DNA of 64,000 bases from Buxus sempervirens (Eukaryota > Streptophyta > Magnoliopsida > Buxales > Buxaceae), in the NCBI GenBank assembly GCA_947561395.2, contig OX387182.1:6186595-6250594 (forward strand), read 5' to 3'. Shown here one piece after another: positions 1-11,019 of this stretch. Position 1 is the first letter of the stretch, and each line of letters begins with the position of its first letter. The position numbers were made by a program, and so were the translations under genes. The notes under the pieces are model-generated. The model did not search any database. It worked only from the letters and a program-made list of their open reading frames with translations, and was not told where the DNA came from.

Positions 1-224
1 CCGTCAATGCCAGGGATGAAATCCATCCTAGGACCAATCCAATTGAAAGGTCTCACAATGGTGAACTCAAGGTTGTTTTCCACACCCTCAGCTGTCATCA
101 ATTGTCAGATGAAAAATGTCAATCACATCTATGCCAAACCTACTAAGAAATTTTCAGCCATATCAATGGAAATGCTCACCCACCATAGATAAGCCTCTCA
201 ATAAGTTGCTTTGCACATGCATAT
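1..224 (-). CDS. AXS: UDP-apiose/UDP-xylose synthase, two exons (partial)
   Basis: Two minus-strand exons match AXS, the cytosolic NAD-dependent short-chain dehydrogenase/reductase that turns UDP-glucuronate into UDP-apiose and UDP-xylose for cell-wall pectin. Exon 184-224 reads YACAKQLIERLIY, which contains the YxxxK catalytic motif. It joins across an intron (92-183, GT donor, AG acceptor) to exon 91-1, which reads AEGVENNLEFTIVRPFNW and then IGPRMDFIPGIDG. The reading phase across the junction is correct. The gene runs off the left edge. The exon that should precede position 224 (ending ...EKQRWS) is not visible anywhere in 225-1120, where the next recognisable coding sequence belongs to a different gene. 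This may therefore be the 3' part of a rearranged gene or a captured fragment rather than a working locus. Confidence 0.75.
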
Positions 225-1127
225 CTATATCTGAAATCTTTCTTCCTCTGCTTAGTGATTCAAAGACCAATTATTGACAAAGCATGAAGGATTTATGATC
301 CATTAAAAACAGCATCAACAAATACAGAATCACGTTTTACTGTAAGGCTCTAACCCAACATAAATAATCAAGGTATAATGCCTTTTTCTTCTTAGGGATA
401 CACAACAAACAGCATTAGACATACAATCATAAACCATAAGACAACGGAGTGAGTAGAAAACAAGGTTATAAACCCTATAAATGAACACATGAAAATCCCT
501 AATAACATTCAAGAGAAGATTCAAAATGCTTTTGATAAATCTCACCATTTAACATAAAAAACTAAACCACGAGAATAAGTATGAATACAATAGAATTTCA
601 TAGAATTTCAGATGCAATTCAACATTTTCAGGTGAATCTTTAATGTACTTTCTATTTTCTCTCCCTATACTCATCCATCTCAACATCAAAAAAGAAATAG
701 TGAAGTCCATATAATGTTACATTGCATTGATGATGGATTGACTTTCAATAGCCTAACAAGGCTGATTAAATATTAATGTTAGGGGAAATAAAGAAGGGGA
801 TGTTTTATGTCAGGTGCAAGTTTCCACCATTGCACCTTAAAACTGTACAGTATCCACTCACGCTCAAGGAACAGCTATTTAGTGATCTTTGAACAAAATA
901 TTCAGATATGTTATGGGGTTATACTTTATCTGATAGAGTTCTAGGATTAATCCCACAACCTAAACTACACATTTCATAAATGAAATAGGGAGAACATAAC
1001 ACAAATGGTCCCATAAGTGGTCCTATAAGTCATGTTCTTGAGGAACTAACAATATCTTAAAACAAAAGGAACTTACCCTAAATTTTAAATTTCGCTTCAT
1101 GACTAGAAGGGGTGAAAAGCTCTTTAC
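225..1127. other. Non-coding stretch between the AXS and SEC14 exons
   Basis: About 900 bp of AT-rich DNA without recognisable coding sequence on either strand. I looked specifically on the minus strand for the missing C-terminal CRAL-TRIO exons and for the missing upstream AXS exons and found neither. Confidence 0.5.
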
Positions 1128-1475
1128 GATAAGAAGACTTGCTTGCATCGAAGAGAATCATGAACAGCTCGGAATTTCTCGGCATGGATCCAATTGCCAC
1201 TTCCAGTGTGAAAACAAGCAAACGAATATAGCTGAAAGGATAAAGAGATTAGAAATTTTCATAGGACCAAATCAGGAAATCAGTTTCTGTTTTCGTTCTA
1301 CTCTGTTTTTCTTCTGTTGATACTTACAGTTTCTGTGAATGGAATTTCTGGTAATCTTGCTTTATGCGGAAAATCTGCAATTGCAAAAAGCAGAAGAATA
1401 TTCTCATCGTTTTTATTTGAATGCGAATGAGAAAAAAAAAAAGGAAAGCTATTTCGTAATTAGCAGAGTGACCGA

Positions 1476-1550
<75 letters not shown>

Positions 1551-2140
1551 ACCATTACAGGTCTAGATTCATCATCGTGACCGGCAATGTAAGCGACACC
1601 TTCGGCAAGCTCGGAAGAAAACTCATCTGCTTTTAAATGCTTTATCATTGATAGATCAAACAAGCAAGAAAGAGGAAAACAGATCAGTTCAGTTAGTTAT
1701 CATTTTCGACTAATAGATAAGAGAGAACTTTATTTCAAAGACAGAGATTCAAGGCGGATGAAATGGCTGTACCAGTGCCGATGTTCTCTCTCCATGTGAG
1801 ACATGCTCTTAACTGTTTCACCGCCTTCTTCACATTATCACCTTTCGCTTTGAGAAATCGCTCAACGCAAGTGTAGTTGCAGAACTTCTCCTGTAAGGAA
1901 CACAGATCAGAGGTTCGCACTCTGGAAACACAAGAAACAAAGAACAACGAATACAACAAAACAGAGGAGCGAACTCCAAAGCTTAGAACGGCATGTCGAA
2001 GCACGCCTGTTTTAAGTCGAAATGCGCATTACTTCATACATATTCGGGTCCCTTACATTGCTCTTGGAAGTAATAGTTGCCTTGGATGCAGCAGCCAAGA
2101 CGATCAATGGCTTGACCGGTCTCTCGAATCTAGAATCCAA
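1128..2140 (-). CDS. SEC14/CRAL-TRIO phosphatidylinositol-transfer-like protein, N-terminal five exons
   Basis: Five minus-strand exons fit the plant Sec14p-like family of cytosolic lipid-transfer proteins. They are about 2140-2057 ([20 protein letters not shown]), 1890-1773 ([29 protein letters not shown]-terminal helices), 1629-1553 ([20 protein letters not shown]), 1374-1328 ([15 protein letters not shown]) and 1231-1128 ([25 protein letters not shown]). All junctions use GT donors and AG acceptors and keep phase, so the exon chain looks genuine. No in-frame ATG precedes the first exon: the expected start site reads as a stop. The C-terminal half of the lipid-binding domain is missing downstream. 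Either the rest lies outside the window beyond the AXS exons, or the gene is truncated. The family is clear; function at this locus is doubtful. Confidence 0.7.
1482..1547. repeat. (GA)n microsatellite in a SEC14 intron
   Basis: An uninterrupted GA dinucleotide run of about 33 units, starting a few bases downstream of the donor site that follows the [11 protein letters not shown] exon on the minus strand. On that strand the intron therefore opens with a long CT tract. The Arg/Glu and Ser/Leu open frames across it are artefacts. Confidence 0.95.
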
Positions 2141-2742
2141 CTGCGTAGATCGCTCTTCCTAATGTTCCTACCTCTCCTTCTTCTTCTTCTTCTACTACTC
2201 AGAAAGTTTTGTGAGAGAAGATTTAGGGTTTTACGATCTTATTTACGACAGCACAGCCTTTGGCGTGAGAGACTCTTGAGATAAGAAACTAATAGCAATT
2301 AGCAAGGGAGGAGGCGGATGAACCTTTTACTGTTTCTACCTCCCAGTCCCAAACAATAAGGCTTTTAGAAGCGGTACCGCTGCTAAATGTCGATTATGCC
2401 CCGCCACTAAATCCCTCATTTTTTGTAGTGCCTATTACGTGTGCCAGTTTAGTATGCCACCTGTAGGCACATGCCACGAGGCCAAGGAAGGTCAGCTTCC
2501 TTCACATAACGGAGGAGAGAGGGTGTTAATGCCCTCTTCCTTCCTTCAGTTGGCAGTTGGCAGTTGGCACACAATACCGGCACACGTAATGGGATAGAGA
2601 ATTCGGAGTGCCTCCCCTATAAAAGTTTATGCGTTTCAATTGCTTGGCATTAGGACGAGCTTTCAGTCTCTGCTTGCTTTGTTACTTCTTTCTCTCTCTC
2701 TCTCTCTCATGTTTTAGTTTGCTATTTCAATTACTTACGGCG
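2141..2742. other. Intergenic region between divergent SEC14 and BAHD genes
   Basis: About 600 bp separate the two divergently oriented genes. It has a pyrimidine-rich tract near 2690-2709 and a TATA box serving the BAHD side. No other coding sequence is seen. Confidence 0.5.
2618..2625 (+). promoter_or_regulatory. TATA box of the BAHD gene
   Basis: TATAAAAG lies 118 bp upstream of the proposed ATG at 2743. It is followed by a CT-rich leader, the arrangement expected of a plant core promoter and 5'UTR. Confidence 0.5.
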
Positions 2743-4550
2743 ATGGGTATTGCCTGGGAGCAAAGGGCTATTAGTATTCAAAGGTGGTACATCTAATCTC
2801 TATTTCATATACGAGCCTTTCGGTTTAAGTATCGATCCTCATCTTTTAAGATCTTTATTGCATGGCTACCAACCAGGAACACAGTTACGTTTTGGTGCAT
2901 TAATTCATAATTTCATATATGCCTACCACATTACATTAATAGAGATGGATCTGATATGTTTATTTATTTATTTTTTTTGTTCTGGTGTGTTCAAGGCTGT
3001 AGTCTCTGCACACGCCATATTGAACCACCGTCAGGCCAAGTAAAAGAATGGGCTTCACTTGTTCAATAGAACAAGAGAACCAAACTCCTTGTTTTATCCA
3101 TCTAACACTTGGAAAATAACTTGTATGTGTGCATGTGAAAATATAACAGGCCAGCAGAAGACTCGTATGGAACTAAAGGATCACTAGTAGTGAACAAGCT
3201 GAAACCTGTTTTAGTCTGTCCTGCAAGAGAAACTCCCAGCGATGACTATCACCTATCAAATCTCGACCAGTTGAGTTACATCTGCGAGATAGTATACTGT
3301 TTCAAGCCTGAAGATAGAAAACGAAGTAACAATGCTTTGGAAGGGATCAAAGATGCATTGGCCAAGGTGTTGGTCGATTTTTATCTCTTTGCAGGACGCC
3401 TTTCCACAGGTTCAGATGAGAGATTCTTCGTGAAATGCACAGCAGGAGGAGTCCCATTTGTTGAAGCATATGTGGAAGATGAGATCGAAGCTTTGGGTGA
3501 TGTTACAGTTCTTGATCCCCCCAAGTTACTCAAGTTCATTCATTTCATCCCCGGAGTGTACGCCTTAGATCAGTTACCTTTGTTGACAGTCCAGGTACAC
3601 TGTTACCCTAGTTTGTTCATTGTTCATCCGTAATTTGTGCGTAAATTTTTTTTTTTTATATTTTTTGATTTTCAGGTGACAAGGTTCAACTGTGGAGGAT
3701 TTGTTATTGGCGTAGCGTTCAACCATTTAATGATTGATGGACCGTCCTTGGCGGAATTCATGAATTCTTGGGCTGAAACTGCTAGGGCTGTACCTTTAAC
3801 ACTCCCTCCATTTCTGGACAGATCTATTCTCAAACCCAGGCAACTACCTAAGATCGAGTTTCCCCATCCCGAGTTCGCCAAGAAAGAACACGAAAATCTA
3901 ACAGAACAATTGGAATATGGGTCCATTTGCTTCGATCCCAGAACGCTCACACAACTAAAATCTCTTTTTAGTACATGTGATGATTCCATAAGGGAAGTGA
4001 CAAACTTTGAACTTGTTACAGCAATAATGTGGCGTAATAAGATCAAGTCACTTAACATAGACCCAGAAGAAGAAGTTGCTCTTTACATTTTCGTGAATAT
4101 ACGGACGAGACTCAAAGGGTTTTTGCCCGAAGGGTTCTTTGGCAATAGGACTGTGGTTCTATGTTCTCGTTGTAAAGCAGGTGATTTAGTTCGGGAACCA
4201 TTATCATTTGCAGTAAAATTGGTGCAAGAGCCTATTAGATTGGTTACAGAAGCATATGTTCGATCTTCCATTGACTGTCTCGAAGTGACAGAGAAGGCGA
4301 TGCCATGGAAAAATTCTACCTACGTGACTAAATTGTCTCGGTTGGCTACTTGGCTTTATATGATGCTGATTTTGGTTGGGGTCGTCCTTCTCAAATGGGG
4401 CCTGCCGTACTGGTTTATGATGAAGTTTATTACATTTCCCAGGGTAAAGATAGCGATAACGTTGTTTTATCACTCTCTCTTCCTGTTTCTTCCATGGAGA
4501 TCTTCAAAGGGTTGATGCAATCTGCAATTGAATCGAATTCGCCATTTTGA
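2743..4550 (+). pseudogene. BAHD acyltransferase (omega-hydroxypalmitate feruloyltransferase-like), one frameshift
   Basis: Three exons: 2743-2783 (ATG, MGIAWEQRAISIQ), 3150-3594 and 3676-4550, joined in phase by GT-AG introns. BAHD enzymes move acyl groups from acyl-CoA to alcohols or amines in the cytosol. The closest match I recognise is HHT1/ASFT, which feruloylates omega-hydroxy fatty acids for suberin and cutin. Diagnostic pieces are CPARETP and LSNLDQ near the N-terminus, catalytic HXXXD as HLMID (residues 179-183), and RAVPLTLPPFLDRSIL. The structural DFGWG motif lies in a different frame: relative to the family spacing there is an extra AT inside TATAT at about 4357-4362. Without the insertion the protein would be 452 aa, normal for the family. 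As it stands, the frame ends at 4515 with a foreign tail from about residue 390. This is probably a recent loss of function, unless it is a sequencing error. Confidence 0.8.
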
Positions 4551-4665
4551 AAGATTGGACGAAGCTACTGCGACTGCTGTGATTGAAAGAGGTTGATTCA
4601 AAAGTGTGAACTTTGGGTCTTCTGGTTTGAGAATAAGCTGTGCTTTAATTTGGATTTCTTATTAT
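4551..4665 (+). other. BAHD 3' flank/UTR, duplicated at 9935-10063
   Basis: The segment after the BAHD stop, ending in TGCTTTAATTTGGATTTCTT, recurs about 5.4 kb further on without the gene body. The foldback element inserted at the downstream end of this copy. Confidence 0.6.
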
Positions 4666-4674
4666 ATATGAATC

Positions 4675-7600
4675 CGGTCCGCATCCTCTCTTCTGGATGG
4701 TTGTTCGAATGGTCATTCGAACGACCAACACGCGACACGCGTCCCACCCATCCTCTCACCTTTTTCGAACGGCAACGGCCGTTGTTGCGGGTCCGTTAGT
4801 TTTTTATTGGTCTCGGTTATAAAGGGAATAGCATTGTTTGAATGAGATTCCGAAATTTCTGAAAATTTTAAAACTCCCTCTTCGTCATTTCAAAACTCCA
4901 CCTCCGGCGGACGGCTATGAAAACTCCGGTGCTTTCCGTGGAAGGGGAAGGGGTTGGGATAGCCTTGTTGCATTTCTGATTTTTTTATTAATGAGATGTT
5001 TTATTGACAACTCGGGTCGATTATTATTATTATTGTTATTATTTATGTTTTTGATTAAATGATTTATTTCGAAGGCCTTGGACGTTGACTTCGGCGGGGT
5101 GTGTGTTCACCGGTTCCTGAAGCCTGTTATAATTTGAAGTTTTGAACTGCTGGTAGACCCGATTGAACCTCGCAGCGGTTCAAGGGAATAGCGTCGTTCG
5201 AACGAGAATCCGAAATTTCTGAAAATTTTAGAACTCCCTCTTCGTCATTTCAAAATGACTTGTTTGTTCTTGGGTTGTGGCTTGATATGTGAATGTGAGG
5301 ACCATAATGAAGAGTGGGGTTCAACAGCTCAGTTACCATGTGAGAAATCCATGTCAAAGGAGGATTCTTACTCTAGTGTGTATCACCTGTCTACTTGACC
5401 TTGATGATAATCTTATAATGCTTTGATTATTGGTGCTTCCGAAGTTATTAGTTTTCCTTTGTCTTTAATTTCAAGTTTGAAATGCAAATATGATTTTGGG
5501 CAATGCGATATGAATGTAAATAAGTAGTACGAAACAATTGATACATATATGTGGAGAGAAAGAGGGAGTGAGAGAAGTGCAAGACCATTCAAAGATCATG
5601 TTGATTGATTCAAGAAAATAATTCCCCATGAGTCAGTTCACCAACGTCGTTATATTTGTACGTAATTTTAAGCTATAAAGTTAGTTTCAGATATGTTTCA
5701 CACGAAGATTGTCTATGCCTTATGAGCATGTGGTTAAATCAATTTTCATCCTATTCCCATTTTTAGGCTATAAAATTTTCTCATATCAAAATCATAATTA
5801 TGGAGCAAAGCCACCATTGTAGGGAATTAAGTCACAAGAAAATTTTATATAAGTTCAAATTAATCATTTAGGCTTCTTAACTATGGCAAATGATACACTT
5901 ACTGACAGTAATAATGCCTGGTTACAATTCCCACCATGCCCGGCTACAAGTCCCACCACGGCCCGTTACAAATCCCACCATGTCTGTTACAAGTCCTACC
6001 ATGCATGGTTAGAAGTCCCACCATGCCCGGTTACAAGTCCCACCATGCCCCGTTACAAGTCCTACCAAGCCCGGTTACAAGTCCAACCATGCCTACTTAC
6101 AAGTCCAACCATGCTCAATTACAAGTCCAACCATGCCTACTTACAAGTCCAACTATGCCCAATTACAAGTCCAACCATGCCTACTTATAAGTCCAACCAT
6201 GCCTATTTACAAGTCCAACCATGCCTACTTACAAGTCCAACCATGCCCATTTACAAGTCCAACCATGCCCAATTACAAGTCCAACCATGCCTACTTACAA
6301 GTCCAACCATGCCCAATTACAAGTCCAACCATGCCTACTTACAAGTAGGCATGGTTGGACTTGTAATTGGGCATATAAGTAGGCATGGTTGGACTTGTAA
6401 TTGGGCATGGTTGGACTTGTAAGTAGGCATGGTTGGACTTGTAATTGGGCATGGTTGGACTTGTAAGTAGGCATGGTTGGACTTGTAATTGGGTATGGTT
6501 GGACTTGTAAGTAGGCATGGTTGGAGTTGTAATTGGGCATGGTTGAACTTGTAAGTAGGCATGGTTGGACTTGTAATTGGGCATGGTTGGACTTGTAAAT
6601 AGGCATGGTTGGACTTATAAGTAGGCATGGTTGGACTTGTAATTGGGCATAGTTGGACTTGTAAGTAGGCATGGTTGGACTTGTAATTGGGCATGGTTGG
6701 ACTTGTAAGTAGGCATGGTTGGACTTGTAATTGGGCATGGTTGGACTTGTAAGTAGGCATGGTTGGACTTGTAATTGGGCATGGTTGGACTTGTAAATGG
6801 GCATGGTTGGACTTGTAAGTAGGCATGGTTGGACTTGTAATTGGGCATGGTTGGACTTGTAAATGGGCATGGTTGGACTTGTAACCAGGCTTGGTAGGAC
6901 TTGTAACGGGGCATGGTGGGACTTGTAACCGGGCATGGTGGGACTTCTAACCATGCATGGTAGGACTTGTAACAGACATGGTGGGATTTGTAACGGGCCG
7001 TGGTGGGACTTGTAGCCGGGCATGGTGGGACTTGTAACCAGGCATTATTACTGTCAGTAAGTGTATCATTTGCCATAGTTAAGAAGCCTAAATGATTAAT
7101 TTGAACTTATATAAAATTTTCTTGTGACTTAATTCCCTACAATGGTGGTTTTGCTCCATAATTATGATTTTGATATGAGAAAATTTTATAGCCTAAAAAT
7201 GGGAATAGGATGAAAATTGATTTAACCACATGCTCATAAGGCATAGACAATCTTCGTGTGAAACATATCTGAAACTAACTTTATAGCTTAAAATTACGTA
7301 CAAATATAACGACGTTGGTGAACTGACTCATGGGGAATTATTTTCTTGAATCAATCAACATGATCTTTGAATGGTCTTGCACTTCTCTCACTCCCTCTTT
7401 CTCTCCACATATATGTATCAATTGTTGCGTACTACTTATTTACATTCATATCGCATTGCCCAAAATCATATTTGCATTTCAAACTTGAAATTAAAGACAA
7501 AGGAAAACTAATAACTTCGGAAGCACCAATAATCAAAGCATTATAAGATTATCATCAAGGTCAAGTAGACAGGTGATACACACTAGAGTAAGAATCCTCC

Positions 7601-8288
7601 TTTGACATGGATTTCTCACATGGTAACTGAGCTGTTGAACCCCACTCTTCATTATGGTCCTCACATTCACATATCAAGCCACAACCCAAGAACAAACAAG
7701 TCATTTTGAAATGACGAAGAGGGAGTTCTAAAATTTTCAGAAATTTCGGATTCTCGTTCGAACGACGCTATTCCCTTGAACCGCTGCGAGGTTCAATCGG
7801 GTCTACCAGCAGTTCAAAACTTCAAATTATAACAGGCTTCAGGAACCGGTGAACACACACCCCGCCGAAGTCAACGTCCAAGGCCTTCGAAATAAATCAT
7901 TTAATCAAAAACATAAATAATAACAATAATAATAATAATCGACCCGAGTTGTCAATAAAACATCTCATTAATAAAAAAATCAGAAATGCAACAAGGCTAT
8001 CCCAACCCCTTCCCCTTACACGGAAAGCACCGGAGTTTTCATAGCCGTCCGCCGGAGGTAGAGTTTTGAAATGACGAAGAGGGAGTTTTAAATTTTCAGA
8101 AATTTCGGAATCTCGTTCAAACAATACTATTCCCTTTATAATCGAGACCAATGAAAAACTAACGGACTCGCAACAACGGCCGTTGCCGTTCAAAAAAGGT
8201 GAGAGGATGGGTGGGACGCGTGTCGCGTGTTGGTCGTTCGAATGACCATTCGAACGACCATCCAAAAGAGAGGATGCGGGCCGCGCCG
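4675..8288. mobile_element. Foldback Mutator-like element with very long inverted arms
   Basis: The element is flanked by a perfect 9-bp target duplication ATATGAATC (4666-4674 and 8289-8297), as expected for Mutator-type transposition. Its ends are inverted: the left end runs CGGTCCGCATCCTCTC and the right end, reversed, runs CGGCGCGGCCCGCATCCTCTC. Almost the whole 3.6 kb is one inverted repeat, with the left arm at 4675-6346 and the right arm at 6347-8288. The arms differ by scattered substitutions and by the length of the tandem array at the fold. No transposase is present, so it is non-autonomous. It sits in the 3' flank of the BAHD gene. Confidence 0.9.
5925..7045. repeat. 22-bp minisatellite arrays mirrored around the fold point
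   Basis: The unit CAAGTCCAACCATGCCTACT plus TA, alternating with a variant ending CCCAATTA (44-bp higher-order unit), fills 5925-6346. The same unit reverse-complemented fills 6347-7045. The outermost units in both arms are a different variant (CCCACCATGCCCGG). The right array is about 1.6 times longer than the left, so the arrays have changed length independently since the palindrome formed. Open frames rich in MPTYKSNHAQLQVQP across this stretch are translated repeats, not genes. Confidence 0.95.
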
Positions 8289-8297
8289 ATATGAATC

Positions 8298-8603
8298 ACT
8301 CTGTTTAAATTATGTTGGAATATTAAACGCATTATTTGAAGTCAAAGATAGCGGCTGATATAAAGTCGGTTGAAATATTATATAGGTCGGTTCTTGCAAT
8401 ATGGGGTTTGTAACGTCGGTCATTGAAGTAGGAATTGGTCAACTATAGTAGGCCATAAGGCGGTTAAGGTTGTCTATAAAAGGGGATCGAGTGATAATTT
8501 GTAAATAAACTAGGAAAGGGTCATAGCCCTTATCAAGAGATATCTAAGGGTTATGGAACCCCGAGATATTAAGTAATAGAGATGCGGACTCTATCATTAT
8601 TTA
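8298..8603. other. Unassigned segment with promoter-like motif
   Basis: About 300 bp between the foldback element and the SDC fragment. It has TATAAAAGG near 8474 and a composition like a retrotransposon LTR end, but I found no terminal repeat or target duplication to support that. Confidence 0.3.
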
Positions 8604-9099
8604 TGGTAACATTGGGCATCACAACAACATGAGCAATGTTTCCTTCACAAGCAAGCTGCCACCTACGAACAAAATCTTCATCTTGTGGACGCTCAAACAT
8701 AACAGTGCTGCTCAGCTCATTAAGCATGGCACTAATCCCGGCTGCTCGAAGCTGATCCTTCAGGTAATGAGCATTCCTAAGACACTTTTGAACTTCTTTC
8801 TTGAGTCCCTTGTAACCTTTCCTGTCTAAGGTGTACCAGAGAAAGATCAGAGCATGCCCATTTCAGCTGCTTGTTATAGTTGCATCCCTAGATGCAAGAT
8901 ATTCAACGTTCCTTGAAAGAGCATTAATGTGCTCTGATCTTGTTATTTTAATACCACAAGACATTGGGCATCCCACAAACTTGTGGCCAGAAACATTCAC
9001 ACTTCCAATGGGCTTCTTGAAGGAAATCATTGGTGCCTGTTCATCACAGAGAACAGTGAACTTGACAAAGGAACCAATACCCAGAACAGAATTAACAGT
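8604..9099 (-). pseudogene. Serine decarboxylase last-exon fragment (copy A)
   Basis: The minus strand matches the final SDC exon, from the PLP-lysine region SVSGHKFVG to the [10 protein letters not shown] segment. It aligns with the last exon of the intact copy at 57175-57795 but stops short of the C-terminus. It carries an in-frame stop where the others encode Arg of GSRNGHAP, plus other disruptions, and no other SDC exon is attached. It is a dead fragment. Confidence 0.85.
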
Positions 9100-9934
9100 A
9101 CGTTGTTATGTTTGATTTATTGCTGTATTTTGCTCATAAAAATAGAATATATTCCTAGTTCAGAGCTAGTAATGCCCCATGGCTTACAATCCAGGCCTCC
9201 TCTTGATGAGTCCTGGATGAACAATTTTACGGATTTTTTCCTCACTTTGTTTATTTGCATTTCTTCAACCCTTTTAGAACTCATAGGTATTGTGCCATCT
9301 ATGTATTTTGGTTGTATCAAACAAAAGATGCATAGCCAGATATTACCTCTTGTTGGGTCTGATTCACACTAAAGAGGCATGAAAAAAAATGCCCTCTCTA
9401 GGCAGAATTGTTTTATCTTCTGAGTCACATCCTAAATTATTAAAGGCGTATAGAAAAGCAGAATTATAACATGCAAAATGAGAAATAACTGCCCCTTTAC
9501 TTCCATTCATCTCATTGTCTATTTACTTACTGTTCCTGAATTGTTTTTAGTTCAGAAATCAGATGCCTACACTTTGAATGTTGCACTGCCTATTCTCACT
9601 TTTTACGGAAGCTTGATCAGCTTGAATCTTGTTCAGACGAGAACAGATAAAAGGTTGAATTACATTTTTCAAACGCAATGAATTTTGGAATCATGAGAAT
9701 ATGTTTTGCGTTTAATGGATTATAAAATCTCCAATTCTTAGTGAGATTTTTAGCATTGTTGGAATTTCGTCTTGTTTGCAGCTAGAATCGAGATTAATGT
9801 TTAAAACATGAAGCTGAATCCTTCATGTAAGCATATGAAATTGAAATCTTGCTGAGTTGTTGGGACATTCGTTGTAGTTCTTACTCATACTTGTCTAATA
9901 CTTCTATTTTCATTAATTGTTATTATTGGTTGTT
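9100..9934. other. Unassigned DNA with short open frames
   Basis: No recognisable gene. A plus-strand patch around 9164-9240 reads MPHGLQSRPPLDESWMNNF and could be exon debris, but I cannot place it in a family. Confidence 0.3.
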
Positions 9935-10063
9935 AAACAAAATCTTCGCTTTGAGACAGACGAATCAAGGATGCTGTCATTGCATGGAAGAGGCTGATTC
10001 AGAATTGTGCACCTTGGGTCTTCTGAGAATAACTTGTGCTTTAATTTGGATTTCTTATTATGT
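9935..10063 (+). repeat. Orphan copy of the BAHD 3' flank
   Basis: Closely matches 4551-4665 (for example TGTGCTTTAATTTGGATTTC) without any BAHD coding sequence before it. It marks the 3' border of a lost BAHD duplicate. Confidence 0.6.
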
Positions 10064-10065
10064 AC

Positions 10066-10430
10066 AGCTCCCGTTTGTTTTGTGTAAAATAAGATGCAGA
10101 AAATATTTTCAGTAGAAAATTAATTTTCTGGCATGTTTGCGTTGATGTAAAACTACATCCAAATGTATTTCGTTTTTCACAAACAAGTCAATTGTTTAGA
10201 AAATAGCTTTATACCTCTCAAAATCTTACATTTCATTTTCGAGAAATTCCACCTACCATCACCGTCTCTACAGCCACCATGAGCATAACAGCACCACCAT
10301 CAACACGACCACTACTACATCAATAAGGTCACGCCACCACCTTTCATCACCATGAACATAACATCACCACCACCACTACTATACCAAATGCTAAAGCACC
10401 ACACTAACATATTTTTAATTCTCCTTACAT
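10066..10430. repeat. Dispersed repeat shared with 50455-50725
   Basis: Both segments carry AAATATTTTC(A/G)GTAGAAAAT, a shared AACAAGTCAATTG patch and then a run of ACC/CCA-rich triplets (CACCACCAT...). They are diverged copies of one dispersed sequence, with no coding capacity and no clear ends. Confidence 0.5.
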
Positions 10431-10469
10431 TTTGTTTACCCTTAAAGTGTCTTTAGAATTTGAAATTTT

Positions 10470-10865
10470 TTTTAGTGATGTTTTCTTTAAAATAATTTAG
10501 ATTCAGTCGTTCAATTCTTGAAAATTGGGAATTAATGATACCTTTTTCAAATAATTTGGATTCAGTTTCATTTTACTCTTCATAGAAATTTTTTTTCTTA
10601 CAATGCCCTCAAAAGACTTTGTAAACATTTTCATTCATTTAGGTACAAGTAAGGTTTGCAAGTCTTTTTTTTAGGGTATTTTTGGAAGAAATTCTTTATA
10701 GTCTTTTTAGGATATTTTTAGAAGAAATTTTTTATCAATAATAAAATGATACTGAATCTCAATTATTTGAAACAAGTATCACTAATTCCTAATTTTTAAG
10801 AATTGGCTGACTGAATCTGAATTATGTTGAAAAATAACATCAAAAACCAATTTTCCCATTTTTAA
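10470..10865. mobile_element. Foldback MITE, copy 1
   Basis: Inverted arms of roughly 130 bp. The left arm includes ATTTAGATTCAGTCGTTCAA and GAATTAATGATACC; the right arm holds the reverse complement of closely related sequence. A related element lies at 11020-11350. The target duplication is not clear, so the superfamily is left open. Confidence 0.6.
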
Positions 10866-11019
10866 AAGACAGATGAATGTCCCGGTCAAATAATTAAATG
10901 AAGATTTGTGAACGTACTACATTTCACAACTTATACAGATGAATGGTGGACGTTCAACTATATTTTTACTCACAACTTTCCGCACTTTAACGTGGACTCG
11001 ACACTGGGGCAAAGTTTGG

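Noticed and set aside
1339-1663. Arg/Glu-rich and Ser/Leu-rich open frames
   Set aside because: They read through the (GA)n microsatellite; the real coding signal here is the SEC14 exon on the minus strand.
2750-3043. 97-residue plus-strand frame upstream of the BAHD gene
   Set aside because: It overlaps BAHD exon 1 in a different frame and runs through the intron; the duplicated copies at 49479 and 60655 do not keep it open.
5925-7045. CRISPR-like array of regular repeats
   Set aside because: Units are contiguous 22-mers with no unique spacers, in a plant genome and inside a transposon.
5883-7076. Overlapping open frames on both strands, up to 242 aa, rich in MPTYKSNHAQLQVQP
   Set aside because: They are translations of the 22-bp minisatellite; both strands are open because the unit lacks stops in those frames. 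No recognisable protein.
4666-8297. Possibility that the large palindrome is an assembly artefact
   Set aside because: The arms differ in sequence and array length, and a perfect 9-bp duplication flanks the whole, which an artefact would not create.
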